A stretch of DNA of 64,000 nucleotides from Planococcus citri. Taxonomy: Eukaryota > Arthropoda > Insecta > Hemiptera > Pseudococcidae. The stretch's first letter is position 1, and each line of letters starts with the position of its first letter. This document shows positions 11,519-23,045 of the stretch, piece after piece. The notes under the pieces are model-generated. The model ran no database searches. It had not been told where the DNA came from and saw only the letters and a program-made list of their open reading frames with translations. The DNA is taken from assembly GCF_950023065.1 (NCBI RefSeq), contig NC_088677.1, forward strand, positions 59,483,469 through 59,547,468. The letters run 5' to 3'. The translations under genes were made by a program, and so were the position numbers.

Positions 11519-12894
11519 GTTCAAAATTACTGGTTATCATTTCTTTTTTTAGGACCAATAGTGGTTTTTGAAATTTACGAGATTACAGGTATTCCTGGGA
11601 TCTTGTTTGAAATTCATTCCATTACTCACCTGAAACAAAGAAACCACACTCACTCATTAATCGATTGCAAATAAAATTTCAAAATACACAAGACACATGT
11701 GCAAATATCATACGAGTATTTTAAGGCTTAATTCGGTTGTGTCGTAAGGTTGTATGTTATAATTTCATGGAAGAATTTGGCTCCATCACACCCGAATCGT
11801 GTTTCTGCATTGCCTACTTGTATATTGTAGCATACAAAATTCCACTTCACAGATCACAACTTTAGAGTGTGCGATGTTAAAAGATTTAAAAAATTTGAAT
11901 TTTCAAAATCATACAACATGTAAAAATTCTGGAATTTTATGCAAGATGCAACAATTTCTCCAAGTAGGTTACGTAGGTACCTACTTTTGGAGTATTACAT
12001 AACATTCTACATTTTGAAGGGCATTTAAAAAAAATTGTCCGGAAAAAATTTGTCTCCGAGGTTGTTGGAAAACGACACTGAAAAACTCAAAATGACTTCA
12101 ACGATAACATCGAATAAAAATAACAAAATTTTTATTTTAAAATAAAAACAAAAATAATTTAGGTTCGATGAACCTTATACGATCTGTGATCGTAGATACG
12201 TTTTTGACAAAGTTTCGCGTTGATATTTACCAATGACCAAAAATAAATATGAACTTGAACCTAAAAGTTTAACACGAATCAAACGCGAATAACCATCAAT
12301 TTCTGATAGTTTACAGTATGCTTTTATGGTTCCGCAGCCAATAAATAATCATTACATAACTAACGCGAATACCGAACGAATAAAACTAAATTTTGGTAAG
12401 AAAATAAAAACTCATTTTTCCAACAGAGGTGAAGAATTTTTTTCACAAAACAGTAAGTAGGTAAGTTGATTTTTTTTTTATATTTTTACATTGTGGTGAC
12501 ATTTTTTCTCATTTGCAAGCATAAATTTCACCACTTCGACTAGGCGAAAGAACAATGTTCACCGAGTAACAAAGAATAAATTTTGATTCACTACAACACA
12601 GCTTGATTAATAAACTTCAATAAGGGAAAATTAGTTTTGCGTTGGATGGTTCAAAATATTTGGAATAGGCGAGAAATGGATCTGAAAAGTTCATAATAGT
12701 TAATAATCAAACGTCCAGCTTTTCAGCTCAATTATGCTGAAGTTTTTAAAATTTTATTTTTCATCAATTCTCGGGTTTCTTTGACATTTTAAAAAAAATT
12801 CGCCAAAAATTGAGAAATCAACTTGTATACCTAGTTGAATTTTTCTTGACACGCTGTTTCCAAATTAAATCTGATAATTTGAGGAATTAAAAAT
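11519..12894. other. Non-coding AT-rich stretch
   Basis: No gene seen. Possible 3' exons of the preceding model could lie near 11580-11680, but no consistent frame and splice pair could be found. The segment at 12720-12850 resembles part of the arms of foldback family F2. Confidence 0.3.
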
Positions 12895-14150
12895 GTCAGA
12901 GGATTCTGGCCAAATCCAGAGGGGATCTTCACTTTGTGTTGAAAGCTACCCGGAAATTTTTTCTGCTCCGGAGGTGTCTCTGGGAGGGAGATATGGGTCA
13001 TCAAAGAGAATGCACATATTATTTTTGAAAAAATCGTGATTTTTCGGTTTTTGTTCTAGCCGATATTCAACCTGTTCTAGAAAAAATGGTTCAGTTACAG
13101 AAGATCGGGTAAGATATGGGACCATTCATGGCGTTATTAGTGAAGTTCGTGCAACATAAAATCGAAAAGTCCTGAGTTAGGTTCTACGGAGCACCATATT
13201 CAGACGTTTCTAGAATGGTTTAATTAACAATATGTACCTATGTGCAAAAGATCTCAGGTAAACTGGCGAATTTTGTCGTCGTCACAGCACTTTACTGAAT
13301 AAGAAGCGATCAGCAAACCGCGATTGCAAGATAGTTTTTGCGTTAGTTTTTTTTTTTGTAATTTTATTAACTAGTAGTGATGCGATATTATCAATATTGT
13401 CAAAATATCGACTGGAAAAAAAAGAAAAAAAGTACATATTATGTACATATTTGAGATTTTGCGTCGACTCAGGCCATTACCATCAAGATCCAATCAGTAC
13501 AGTTTTCAAGGTTCTACTAATAACTAAGCGGTTGAAAATTTGCAAACCGCTCATTTTTATGTAAATTTGTGTTCTGAAATTTTTTTCTGCTCGTCAATAT
13601 TTCGCATCAATGCACCCAAAACATGGAAAGATATCAATTATCATGACTGAAATTGGCGAAATATTTTGGAACGTAGTGGTAATTTCAGAGAACCGAAAAA
13701 ATTAAGTTTTTGGCTTCTTTCTCGATATTCTGAAATTGGCGATAATAACCGAAAAATTGGCACAACTGCATTCCAAAATGCTTCTCCAGTTTCAAAAATG
13801 TTTACTTTCCAAGTTTTAATATATCTATCTAATTATTCCGAAATATTTGAAAAGAAAAAACTTTTAAAATATACAAATTTATTCAAAAATGAGCATTTAG
13901 AAAATCTGTGATAATCGCTGAATGAGTAGAACCCAAAAAGTAATTTTTGATTTGATGGCAATAGCCCAAATTGACGCAAAACCTCAAATTCGGCTGGAAC
14001 GAAAAAACCATAAATTTTTTTAAAAATGTGCCTTATTTGAGGACCCATATCTTCTCTCCTGGGGCACCTCCGCATTGAAATTTTTTCAGAATAACTATCA
14101 ACTTGAAATTAAGATCTCCTCCGAAAGGGGTCAAAATCCTCCGACATATC
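12895..14150. mobile_element. Foldback element family F1, copy 2 (most complete)
   Basis: The left end (12905-13010: a GGGGATCTTCACTTTG block, GAAATTTTTTCTGCTCCGGAGGTGTC-like block, GGGAGATATGGG) is the imperfect reverse complement of the right end (14040-14145: CCCATATCTTCTCTCCTGGG, GGCACCTCC, TTGAAATTTTTTCAGA, AAGATCTCCTCC). The centre holds the F1 core near 13660-13790. The whole 1.25 kb is therefore one imperfect palindrome with no coding capacity, which is the structure of a foldback MITE. Target-site duplications could not be identified by eye. Confidence 0.65.
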
Positions 14151-15640
14151 ATTCTTGAGAAACATCAATTGAGAAAAAACTGAGTAAAATTACCAAAATT
14201 AGGATTTCCACAAAAAGCACAGTGCAAATTGTGCTGCTACATTCCAAGAGTATACCCTATTAAGCCCAAAGCGAAAAGCAAGAGCCACCAATACATTGAT
14301 ACAGGAGACCATCTCTCGACACATTGTCAAATTCCATAATTTCCTAGGTGAAAAATTGAATTAAGCTCGAACGATTTTCTTTCGGAATGAAACAACTCCG
14401 CGATAAAACTACATCAAGAAAACAGGCATAACAGGCGCACAAGGGAGACCTATACACACAGAGAGAAAGAGGGTGAGAGAACCCGAGGAAAATAGAGAGA
14501 TGAAAAACCCGACGACGACGACACGAAAGATTTCAAAATTCTACCCTACCTACAAATACTACGAGGAGTATATCTCGCCAAGAATCTTGTGCTCTGTATG
14601 CCTCAGCTTTTCTTTCGTCATCGTCACAGCCTCGGTGAAAACTTTCGGCTCGTTTCTAAGTTTTGTTGTACTACGACAACGACGACGACGAATAGCGAAA
14701 GCAAAGACAAACAAAAATTTACCAACTTCCGCCATCCCCATTCCCAGTCTCCAGCAGGCAGGCATCGCGTCTCCGCGTCGAGTATTTAGGCGCGCGGAAA
14801 AACTTCGACGCCGGGGCCTGGGTATTTTTTTCCGCGTTACTCCGTCAAACAATACAAGTCCTACGACATGTTCGAAGCACGCGAGCGAGAAATTACTCTT
14901 ACCTAGGGCAGGGTGATGTCGATTCGGTTTACCACACTGTACGGTGAAAATAAAATAAATACGTAACCACCGCGTCGTCCGCGTCCGTCATCCCTGCTAC
15001 ACGCGGTTAATTCATAAAATAATTCCAGCACTTGAACCTCCTCCTCCTTCTCCCCTTGTTAGCTCACGCCTCGGATCGTTATACAAAGGAAATAAATTTT
15101 AATTAAATTATCATCCCGGTGTATTTCTCCTCCTGTTTCCTTCTCGGCTGCCTTGTCTCCCCCGTATACTAGGTACAGTGGTAGGTACACTAACATAGCA
15201 TAATTTCATTTTAACTTTAATTCCCAGTACTTTAGTACTATACTACTGCTATTCGCAGACTATACACGAGCTCGGCTCAACACAACCTCTTTCTCTGCGC
15301 TTCTCAGCACTCTGTCGTGCAAACAACATGGCGTGGTATCGTCATCGCCATCATCATCACACCATACATCGTCCTCATCTCACCCAGGTCACTATTTTGA
15401 TTTTCATAACGAAAATGCGACCGCAATAAACTGCTCGCTAATTAATTAACAACTGGCGACGAAATGGCATTGCACATCCACATATATAGTAACGATAAGC
15501 ATGTGTATTTTCAGCCACATAGTCAAGCTATTCGTATCTTTCCTTGCATTCACGTCATTCGTAATAAATGTATCTTTTAATGATACAGAAACATTTAAGA
15601 ATGCACTTCCCATCGAATCGTAATTTACTCAAAAGGGTTG
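14151..15640. other. GC-richer non-repetitive island
   Basis: Positions 14460-15600 have higher GC, CGA/CAT trinucleotide runs and no recognisable repeat. Open frames on both strands overlap each other and encode low-complexity Arg/Thr/Ser runs from the trinucleotides, so I do not call a gene. Candidates are a 5' UTR or promoter island, or a conserved non-coding region. Confidence 0.35.
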
Positions 15641-15644
15641 ACTA

Positions 15645-16375
15645 CACTAAGCAACTATTTCGAACTTTTTTTTTTGATGTTTGGGTTAAAAATGGGCTTA
15701 ATTGATAGTTTAGACCCTAAAATAAAAAACAGAGTGAGTTTTTCAAATTTGAGTTGTTTTTGTGATCAGGACAGACTGTCAAAGTTACGAAAATGGCTCT
15801 TTTTGCCCTACTTCAAGAGTTGGTAGCGACTTTCTTGATGTTTTGCGAAAAAAAAAACAAGGCCATTTTCGGATTCTACGCACTTTTTCAAGTAAACTAC
15901 TTTCCCCGATTTTGGATTTTTGAAGTTTCAAGCGCATACGGAAGATTTTTCTTTGTATAATACATTAAAAACTCAGAGCGGGCGATGGTGGCGTTACTCC
16001 ACTACGTAATCGTGGCGCGGAACTGTGTTCACCCGAAGTTCAAATTGAATTTTTCGTATTTACAAAAATTAGTCTTATGCGCTTGAAACTTCGAAAATCA
16101 AAAATCGGGGAAATTAGTTTACTTAAAAAAGTGCGTAGAATCCGAAATACCTCGGTTTTTTTTTCGCAACTACATAAATGTGGATGTCGCTACGAACTCT
16201 CGAAGTAGGGTAAAAACGGCCATTTTCGCAACTTTGACAGACTCTCTTGAGCACAAAAACAACAAACTCACATTCAAAAAACTCATTCTGTTTTTTGTTT
16301 TGGGGTCTAAAATATCGATTAAGCCCATTTTCAACCCAAATACTAAAAAAAAGCTCAAAATCGTTGCCTAGTGAA
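15645..16375. mobile_element. Palindromic MITE-like element, family F3
   Basis: The left arm (from CACTAAGCAAC at about 15645) and right arm (to CGTTGCCTAGTG at about 16374) are reverse complements over roughly 300 bp each. For example, 15904-15938 (TTTCAAGCGCAT at its end) pairs with 16077-16110. Short open frames in the two arms, on opposite strands, specify nearly the same peptide containing GLKMGLID, which shows the palindrome directly. The centre (about 15965-16050) is an unpaired GC-rich segment around GGCGATGGTGGCGTTACTCC. There is no transposase. Confidence 0.7.
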
Positions 16376-16439
16376 ATTGAAAAGGCAAACGTCTTCTAAA
16401 AGAAATACAACATCAAAAAATGAATGAAAATTAAATTAA

Positions 16440-17372
16440 ATGAATTTTTCATCTAAATTGAAGCTCAACCCGCTGCTCCATGTTTCTCAAAAGCGAAAAC
16501 TGTTCTCCGCAGCTGACGAGAAATCAGAAGTATCCACCTCCAAGAAATCGGCCATAACACCTGACAACGATCTCAAAACAAAATACCATAAGTTTGTAGC
16601 AGCATCCTACTACTCATTGTCAAGTTATCTCGATGCAACTGATGCAGCATACAGCAACATACACCTTTCTACCCAAATCATCAGCCTCATAGATATTTTT
16701 CTAAGGCAAATGCTTAGAACTCGAGAGTTGCTTAGACCAAGAAAGCGAACATCCAGCGATGTCCTACGCAGCACAAGCGGCAGGATGCAGAACAAGAGGG
16801 ATAGGTCGTCGTCACCAGCCAAACGACTCTCCAATAAAACGAAAACCTCAGTACTCATCAGACCTCTGGCCAAGGACTCAACGGAGTCTAGCCAGGAAGT
16901 CAAGGACAGAGTATTGAAAGAGATCAATGTAGGCAAGTCAGGGATCAAAGTTAGGGCAGTCAAGAAGACCAAGTCCGCGTCCATAGTCGTGAAAGTCGCC
17001 ACTGAAGCCCACATAGACAAACTACGACAGGACCCGAATATCAAAGACTTGCAGTTGGAGATCGTTAAAACTCGAAAAAGAAGGCTCAGGGTAATTCTGC
17101 TGAACATCGAGAGGTCAGTTGAGAAAGACTCCATAGCGGAGTGTATCTTCAACCAGAACGACTCGCAAGATAGAGGATCCCTAGAAGAGTTTAAAAAGGA
17201 CTTAGTACCGGTCTTTCAAACGGGTCCTAGAGATAAGCCGCACACCTACTGGGTCTGCGAGGTGAGCCCTGCCGGACGAAGGGCCCCCAAAACCAAGGGT
17301 GGAAAGCTTTACATAGGCTATGGCTCGTGCAAGGTGGACGACTTCGTGAGCGTGACTCGCTGCTACAATTGA
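16440..17372 (+). pseudogene. ORF1 (gag-like) of a non-LTR retrotransposon, decayed at the zinc knuckle
   Basis: The 310-codon frame has the layout of ORF1 proteins of R1/TRAS-type insect LINEs. It has a basic, Ser-rich N-terminal part, then a domain opening with a VLIRP-like block at about 138-142, a VGKSGIKVRAVKK block at about 163-175, a basic KTRKRRLRVI stretch at about 210-219, and the C-terminal signature WVCEVSP, LYIGYGSCKVDDF and VTRCYN. In active elements that last Cys begins a CX2CX4HX4C zinc knuckle. Here the second knuckle Cys position is the TGA at 17370-17372, and reading on in frame shows Gln and Tyr where His and the last Cys are expected. No reverse transcriptase follows. Codon use is less AT-rich than the surroundings, as expected of a mobile element. 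Domestication is possible but less likely. Confidence 0.6.
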
Positions 17373-20106
17373 TGTGGTGCACCTCAATTCATCAAGAAGT
17401 ACGCTAAAAATTTCGATTTGTAAGAATGCTTTACATTAATATAAAACTGAAGATTTAAATTTTCATAAATCATCGCCTGATTCATGATAGGAACAAATGA
17501 CAAAGCCCCCCCTTCCCATGGTTTGATATAATGATAGGTATACTTATTGGAATAAAATTTGTCATCTTCCAAAAATTTGGCTAACACTACCTCTCAAATC
17601 AACGAGGAAATGTTTTTTGGGCTGCTACTGAACCCTTGAACCTTAGTTTCACATCATCTTCGGTCAATCTTGAGCATTTACTCAACTATAGTTTCATAGT
17701 TCATCGATTCCAATATTTTGGTTTTTTCAGATTTTAAATTTGGTGAAAAAAAAATCTTACTTGAAGAGAGTCCGAGAGGAATTTGCTGAAAATACAAGAT
17801 TTTCAAGCACCCCTCATCGATTGACTGAAAATAATAAGAACACTGATGTTGGATGAACTAGAAGATGTACTTACTCAAGAATGCTTCATCATTATAGAAA
17901 AATGGCTGAAAACCCTCAGCAAAGATTACAAACTGACACACCAATAAAGAACAAATTCGTACTTTTACTAATTATATCTAACCTCAAAGATGTAAGAAAA
18001 AAATGAAACGATCCAGAATGGAAAATAAAACTTCTGCTTATCTTTGCTCAAGAAATTGATGACATCAAAAATATTTTCAAAATAAAAACTGTTGAAATGG
18101 GAAGACACCATCTCAGATTGTCACTTTTGCTCACATGAGCAGGATGAGGAGAAGAGAAGGATGACGACGATTTTTAAATGTTCAACAGACAAATCAATCT
18201 GAAGCGGTTAAAAATTTGCTTACACAAGTTTCAGACAGTTAGCTCTCCACAAGTTCTAATTTTCGTTGAAATGAGAGCTGAACACTTTCACCCGGATCCA
18301 ATTGTTTTCGACCACGGTTTTTTCAGCTCATTGTAGTAAGTACGGTAAGTGAAGATATTCACTTCAGAACAGCAAGTAGCTCTACATGAAAATGGTGAAA
18401 AAGCGACAACATTATATTTCTGAAAACCATCAATCGATTTGAAAAGTCAAAATTATATAAAATGTATGAAACATCACGAGATCCTTCCTAACTCGTAATT
18501 TTGATATTTTTTTTATAAATTTAGTTCGGGAAATTTTGCACGTAGTTGAAAATTGACCATTTTTCTATTTTGGGAGCATGAAAAAATGTTTTTGACATTT
18601 TTGTAAGTGTTCTATGCGTAAAATAGACGTTTGTAGATGGGTGGCTGAAGATGTACTTAACTATGATTAGAACGTGCAGTACCGAACAAATATGTAAATT
18701 CAAAAATACAAAAACCTGAATTTATACTTACTTTTCAATTTTCGTCATCACGTAAGTATTGTTGATTATTTTCTAAAACTGGCCATCCTGGGAGAAAGTC
18801 CTACCTTTAGAGATCGATTTTGCCGACAAATCCGAATTTTTATAAATATGGAAGGGGTGGCAACCCCCTACACCCTTGTAAAATTCGCATCCAACGCATG
18901 CTTTTAACAAATATTCACAATATAAGTGATTTGTAAGCGATTATTCTTCTCCTTCTTGGAAACCAACGTAGTACAAACTAGACTAAAAATCAAGCCTGCA
19001 GGCTCAATTTTGATTTTAAAAAAAATTCTTTCATCATTTCTTCAATCAATTCATAACTTCAACTAGGTATAGCTACACCAACCAACCCTCCTCATGTCTC
19101 CACTCATCCTCGAAAAATCATCACAAACAAAAAGGAGACTCGATTACCAACGTAAAATACGCGACCATGTAGACCGCACTGTTGCGGCAGTATAATTAAT
19201 TACCTACAGCCTCTGCCAGCATCCATCCCATCTCGCAAAACTGCACAAAACCGAGGCCTCGAAAACAGACCGGAATTATATTTCTAGACAAATATGTACA
19301 TTACATACTATATATACACAGACCGCAAATTGACTCTCGAAACCTAATGAATAAGCAGATGATAAAAGTTGAAAATTTACTTTTATCAACGAAATCGCCC
19401 TCTGCATCGCCTTTCGCCGCGCCGCAAGCTATTCACTTGGTGGCTCCGGCTGCAGCTCTCGCGTATTCCGCAGAGAGCTCTCGGTATTAAGGCCAACTTC
19501 CCATTCGAATTATTTCGGATTATAAAAGCTCGCTATAATGAAAATAAGTCGAACCGGAAAATAATTTATGAATTAATCAGCATATACCCGATGCGTACTA
19601 AAAAGATTAAGTCGATTGACCTAAAGCCAAAAACTTCTCCGACAAAAACTTAAATAACCGCTAAATTAATTAACGAGCCTTGTTTGGTATAGTTTCTACG
19701 CTTGTAAAACGGTTTCGAAATTTTTTCATCTGCGGATTTCCTCACAATTCAGTTTTACGAGCGAAATTGCGATAAAAATTTTAGGCAAGAATTAGGCGGA
19801 AGGTGGTGGCAGTTTTTTCGTCCAACCGGTAAGGATAATATTGACTTTGAATTGCGCAAAATTTCCGAAATTGCAAGCAATTCATTTTTATTTAATGAAC
19901 GTGGAATTTCTAAATATTTCTCAACGTAAATTAATACCTAGTTGAAAAACACAAATCTGATTCCTAGAAAAAAGGATTATTTGTGGTCACAATGTTTTAT
20001 CAATTTGTCAGATTTGAACACCTAAAAAAATGTCGATAAGAAACAACGACGATTTTTTCTACTTGGAAAATCACTTGAAAGCGCAAATGAAAGCTTTCCC
20101 ACAATA
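17373..20106. other. Non-coding stretch with a conserved-looking island at its right side
   Basis: No reverse transcriptase or other continuation of the retroelement is seen. Positions 17400-19080 are AT-rich without a clear repeat. Positions 19100-19700 form a GC-richer, non-repetitive island (for example GCCGCGCCGCAAGC near 19410). One frame is open for 94 codons there, but it has no splice context or domain I recognise, so I leave it uncalled. Confidence 0.3.
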
Positions 20107-20328
20107 GTCTCACTATTGTCTCAGTTCTCTCGCAATAGAGGAAAATGTTATTTTGTCGTCTATTACGTGGCTGGACTTACGGCTACTAAAAAATATTCAG
20201 CTTTAAAATGCGAAGCTTGTCACGAGAAAATTACAGGGACTGAAGGTGATGCTCCCAGAAGAAACTGGCTTATAGTTACCAGAAATAACGTAAGGAAATC
20301 TCTTCATTTTACTCATATAAGAATCTAG
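20107..20328 (+). pseudogene. Fragment resembling the C-terminal part of a THAP/P-element-like transposase
   Basis: A frame open over about 70 codons contains FVVYYVAGLTATKKYSALKC followed by EACHEKITG. In THAP9/P-element-type and related transposases, a YxAG(Y/L)xxxK...L.C..C stretch near the C-terminus is characteristic. There is no start codon in context, no upstream domain and no terminal repeats, so it would be a short relic. The assignment rests on this one motif and is tentative. Confidence 0.35.
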
Positions 20329-20466
20329 CTAATTTTTTAATCGAATTGTTTCATGGCAACTCAATCTCATGCAAGTAATTTAGTATCATGGACATTTTCC
20401 AAGTTCTCGGCACAATGATGAAATCATTCGAGACTTTATAAAGTCTGTCACCGGTCGCAATCTGAC

Positions 20467-20931
20467 ATTGAATTTACTGCATTCCGAAATATTTTCTCCA
20501 AAGTAGGACTTCTTACAAGCACCTCACGAGACCCAAAACAAATGAATCATTTTCAAATGGTGAGGTTGTTTTTTTTTTTTTTTCGTTGCAGATCGCCAAT
20601 AATGAAAGCAAGCATATGTCAACAAGGAATCCTGATTTCATAAAATTTCAAAATATCCATAATAGTTTTAATGAAATTCTATGCACGATTTTGTCGATTT
20701 CTGCCATTGAATTTACTGCATTCCGAAATATTTTCTCCAAAGAAGGACATCTTACAAACACCTCGCGAGACCCAACAAATGAATCATTTTCAAATGGTGA
20801 GGTTGTTTTTTTTTTTTTTTTTTGCAGATCGCCAATAGTGAAAGCAAGCATATTTCAAGGAATTCTGATTTCATAAAATTTCAAAATATCCATAAAGTTT
20901 AATGAAATTCTATGCACGATTTTGTCGATTT
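20467..20931. repeat. Tandem duplication, two units of about 239 and 226 bp
   Basis: The unit starting ATTGAATTTACTGCATTCCG at 20467 is repeated from 20706 at roughly 90% identity. Each unit includes AAATGGTGAGG, a poly-T tract of 15-18 bases and a TGCAGATCGCCAATA block, which looks like a splice acceptor. The two poly-T tracts differ in length and the second unit lacks small segments. Confidence 0.75.
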
Positions 20932-21100
20932 CAAACGCCATTTGAAGCCATTTTCACGACATTTTTAATCAACTCCAACGATACTAGCTGCAATTGAGTG
21001 GTAAACTTCAATGCAGGGTTTGTTACGTTTAAAATTCGGTCAAAAATATGACAAAAATCGACCCAATATAGGAGATATTTTGAAACAGAAACTACATGGT
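20912..21100 (+). repeat. Dispersed repeat D1, copy 1
   Basis: From TGCACGATTTTGTCG to AACTACATGG this segment matches 31155-31358 on the same strand at an estimated 80-85% identity, including CAAACGCCATTTGAAGCC and AAAATTCGGTCAAAAATATG. It abuts the tandem duplication, whose end contributes its first bases. There is no coding potential. Confidence 0.7.
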
Positions 21101-22239
21101 GCGTATTTTCTGTCCCGAAGGCCGTACTTATTGCTTCCACAGAGCCGTTTTTGTGGAAAGTGTCAAAATTGGCAAACGATTGCATTTATATATCTATGCT
21201 CAGGAGGGTGTCCTCTACCAAATTTTTTTAAAAAATTGTCCCCTCCCAACTTCAAAAAAAGGGGATTTTGAGGCTTCAGCTCTTTACTGTGCCGGGCTGA
21301 AAATCCGAAATGTCCATTTTCTTGAATGTTAATGAGGTATGTACTAACGAAAAGCTTACTCTTTCCCCCTCCCCCTAAAACGGCACACTTATTTGACACT
21401 ATTTCGCACTTGGACTGTAGACTAATTATAGGTACCTACTACCTACCCTGAATTTGCAGAAAAAAATCACGACGTTTGATTAAGAAGCTGAACTTACATG
21501 AACGTTTTTTTCTCACCATATTCGCATTTAAGAAACGATTCGAGAGCAAGATACGTATATTCAATAGCAATAACCAAAATATACTCGAGTATTTTTTTTT
21601 TTTTTTTTTGCTGAAAAATTACGAAAAGTCGAATGAACGACGAGTGGATCTTGAAAGGTTTCAAAAATTATACCCTATATTTATTTTTTGAAAGTCAAAC
21701 CATAAAATTTTTTTTCGATTTAGCCTAAAGTCTCCACTTATAATGATGGCTGATTAAGTAGGTAAGTAAGTATATTCAATCTAATTTGTGCAATTTTTCC
21801 AAAAAAGTTAGCATTTCAGGAACGTTTGTTTGACTGTTTACTTATATCAAAATACAAACATTTTTAGTTTTTTTTTTCAGGTATATTCGCTCAATTAATT
21901 TTTCCATTTTATGGAAAATCAACTTGAAAATTCAACTTCAACTTTACAATCTAACTCCTGAAAATTATAACCATAGGCTAATTTGTCGAATCCATATTTC
22001 TGGAAAAATGAAATTACCCAAGTTCATGTTTGACCTCAAATTTGAAGTATTCAAAATCACACATCACAATTCAGTAGAGTGTTATAGTTGGTCAAAAATT
22101 CAACAAGTATAACTCCGGTAAGCGTTATCAATGAAAGTGTCGAATTCTCATTTTGATAACTTTGCTGCCTGATAGCATAAAATTTTTGAACCTGATTAAG
22201 TTAATAATATGTTGAAAGGGCATGGGAAAATACACCACA

Positions 22240-23045
22240 AGTCAAAATTCCAGCTGCTTAACTTGGTTTCTCGATTTTTAGTGAATTTGTAAAAATCAAA
22301 TTTGGGCCAAAAATGGAAAAAAATCAAAATTTCACCTACTTACATGACCTAAAACTCTGAAATTTGATAGGTACCCTTTGTTTTTTCGGCCTGCCGAATT
22401 GATTTGAAAGAGTTTCCAGCCGTTTTTAGCAGTTTTAGAGCTCCCAAAATATTTTTGAAAGTTGAAATTTCCATAAAATTTTATCAAACTTGCTTGGAAA
22501 GCAAACAATTTATCTATTCTATACCTCAATTTCAACACGTTGAGTTAACTGGCGGTGGTATTAACCCGTGCTGGAGTCATTAGCCAATTTTTTAAATTCC
22601 AGGTAGACGAAGAGTGAATTTTTCAAACTAATCGTGAAATTGCTAATGGCCAAAAATACGTATGGTTAAGAACTAGCATGCATAGTTTATGGAAAAATGG
22701 CATGTAATCGGTCAACTAACTCACCAACAAACACCAATTGCAAGCTAGAGTAAATTTGGGCAAATTTTACGACTTTCTTGAAAAATGGGAACTTCCAAAA
22801 TGTCGCTGGAGGCTTCAAAACGGGGTAAAACCAACCTCAAGTCGGTTTAATTTGTTCTGGAGGTTGCAGAACTGCTTAAAACGATTTGAAACCATTTCTA
22901 ATCGATTTGATGGGTCGAGAAAACAGCACCTGCCAAATATCAGCTTTCTAGGTCAATTTGGTAAAATTTTAATTTTTTACTCACTTTTGACCCGCATTTG
23001 ATGTTCAAAAATTTGCTAAAAATCTAAAAATGTACTTCTGCAACG
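22240..23045. mobile_element. Foldback element family F2, copy 1
   Basis: Positions 22240-22520 and 22735-23040 are imperfect reverse complements. The blocks CGATTTTTAGTGAATTTG, TTTCCAGCC...GCAG and GAGCTCC of the left arm return inverted as GGAGG(C/T)T.CA.AA, CTGCTTAAAACG and TTTGCTAAAAATCTAAAAA on the right. The centre is about 200 bp. The arms contain a motif (about GGAGGCTCCAGAACTGCTCA) that also occurs in tandem in the first intron of P450 gene B2. Confidence 0.55.

Noticed and set aside
14473..14916. Long overlapping open frames on both strands
   Set aside because: Both are driven by CGA/TCG trinucleotide runs, give Arg/Thr/Ser low-complexity peptides, and lack splice or start context.
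15638..16371. Small frames on opposite strands with nearly identical peptides
   Set aside because: They are the two arms of one palindrome, so the similarity is structural and not evidence of a gene pair.
16625..17152. 175-codon minus-strand frame
   Set aside because: It is the antisense shadow of the gag-like frame at 16440-17372, which has recognisable motifs.
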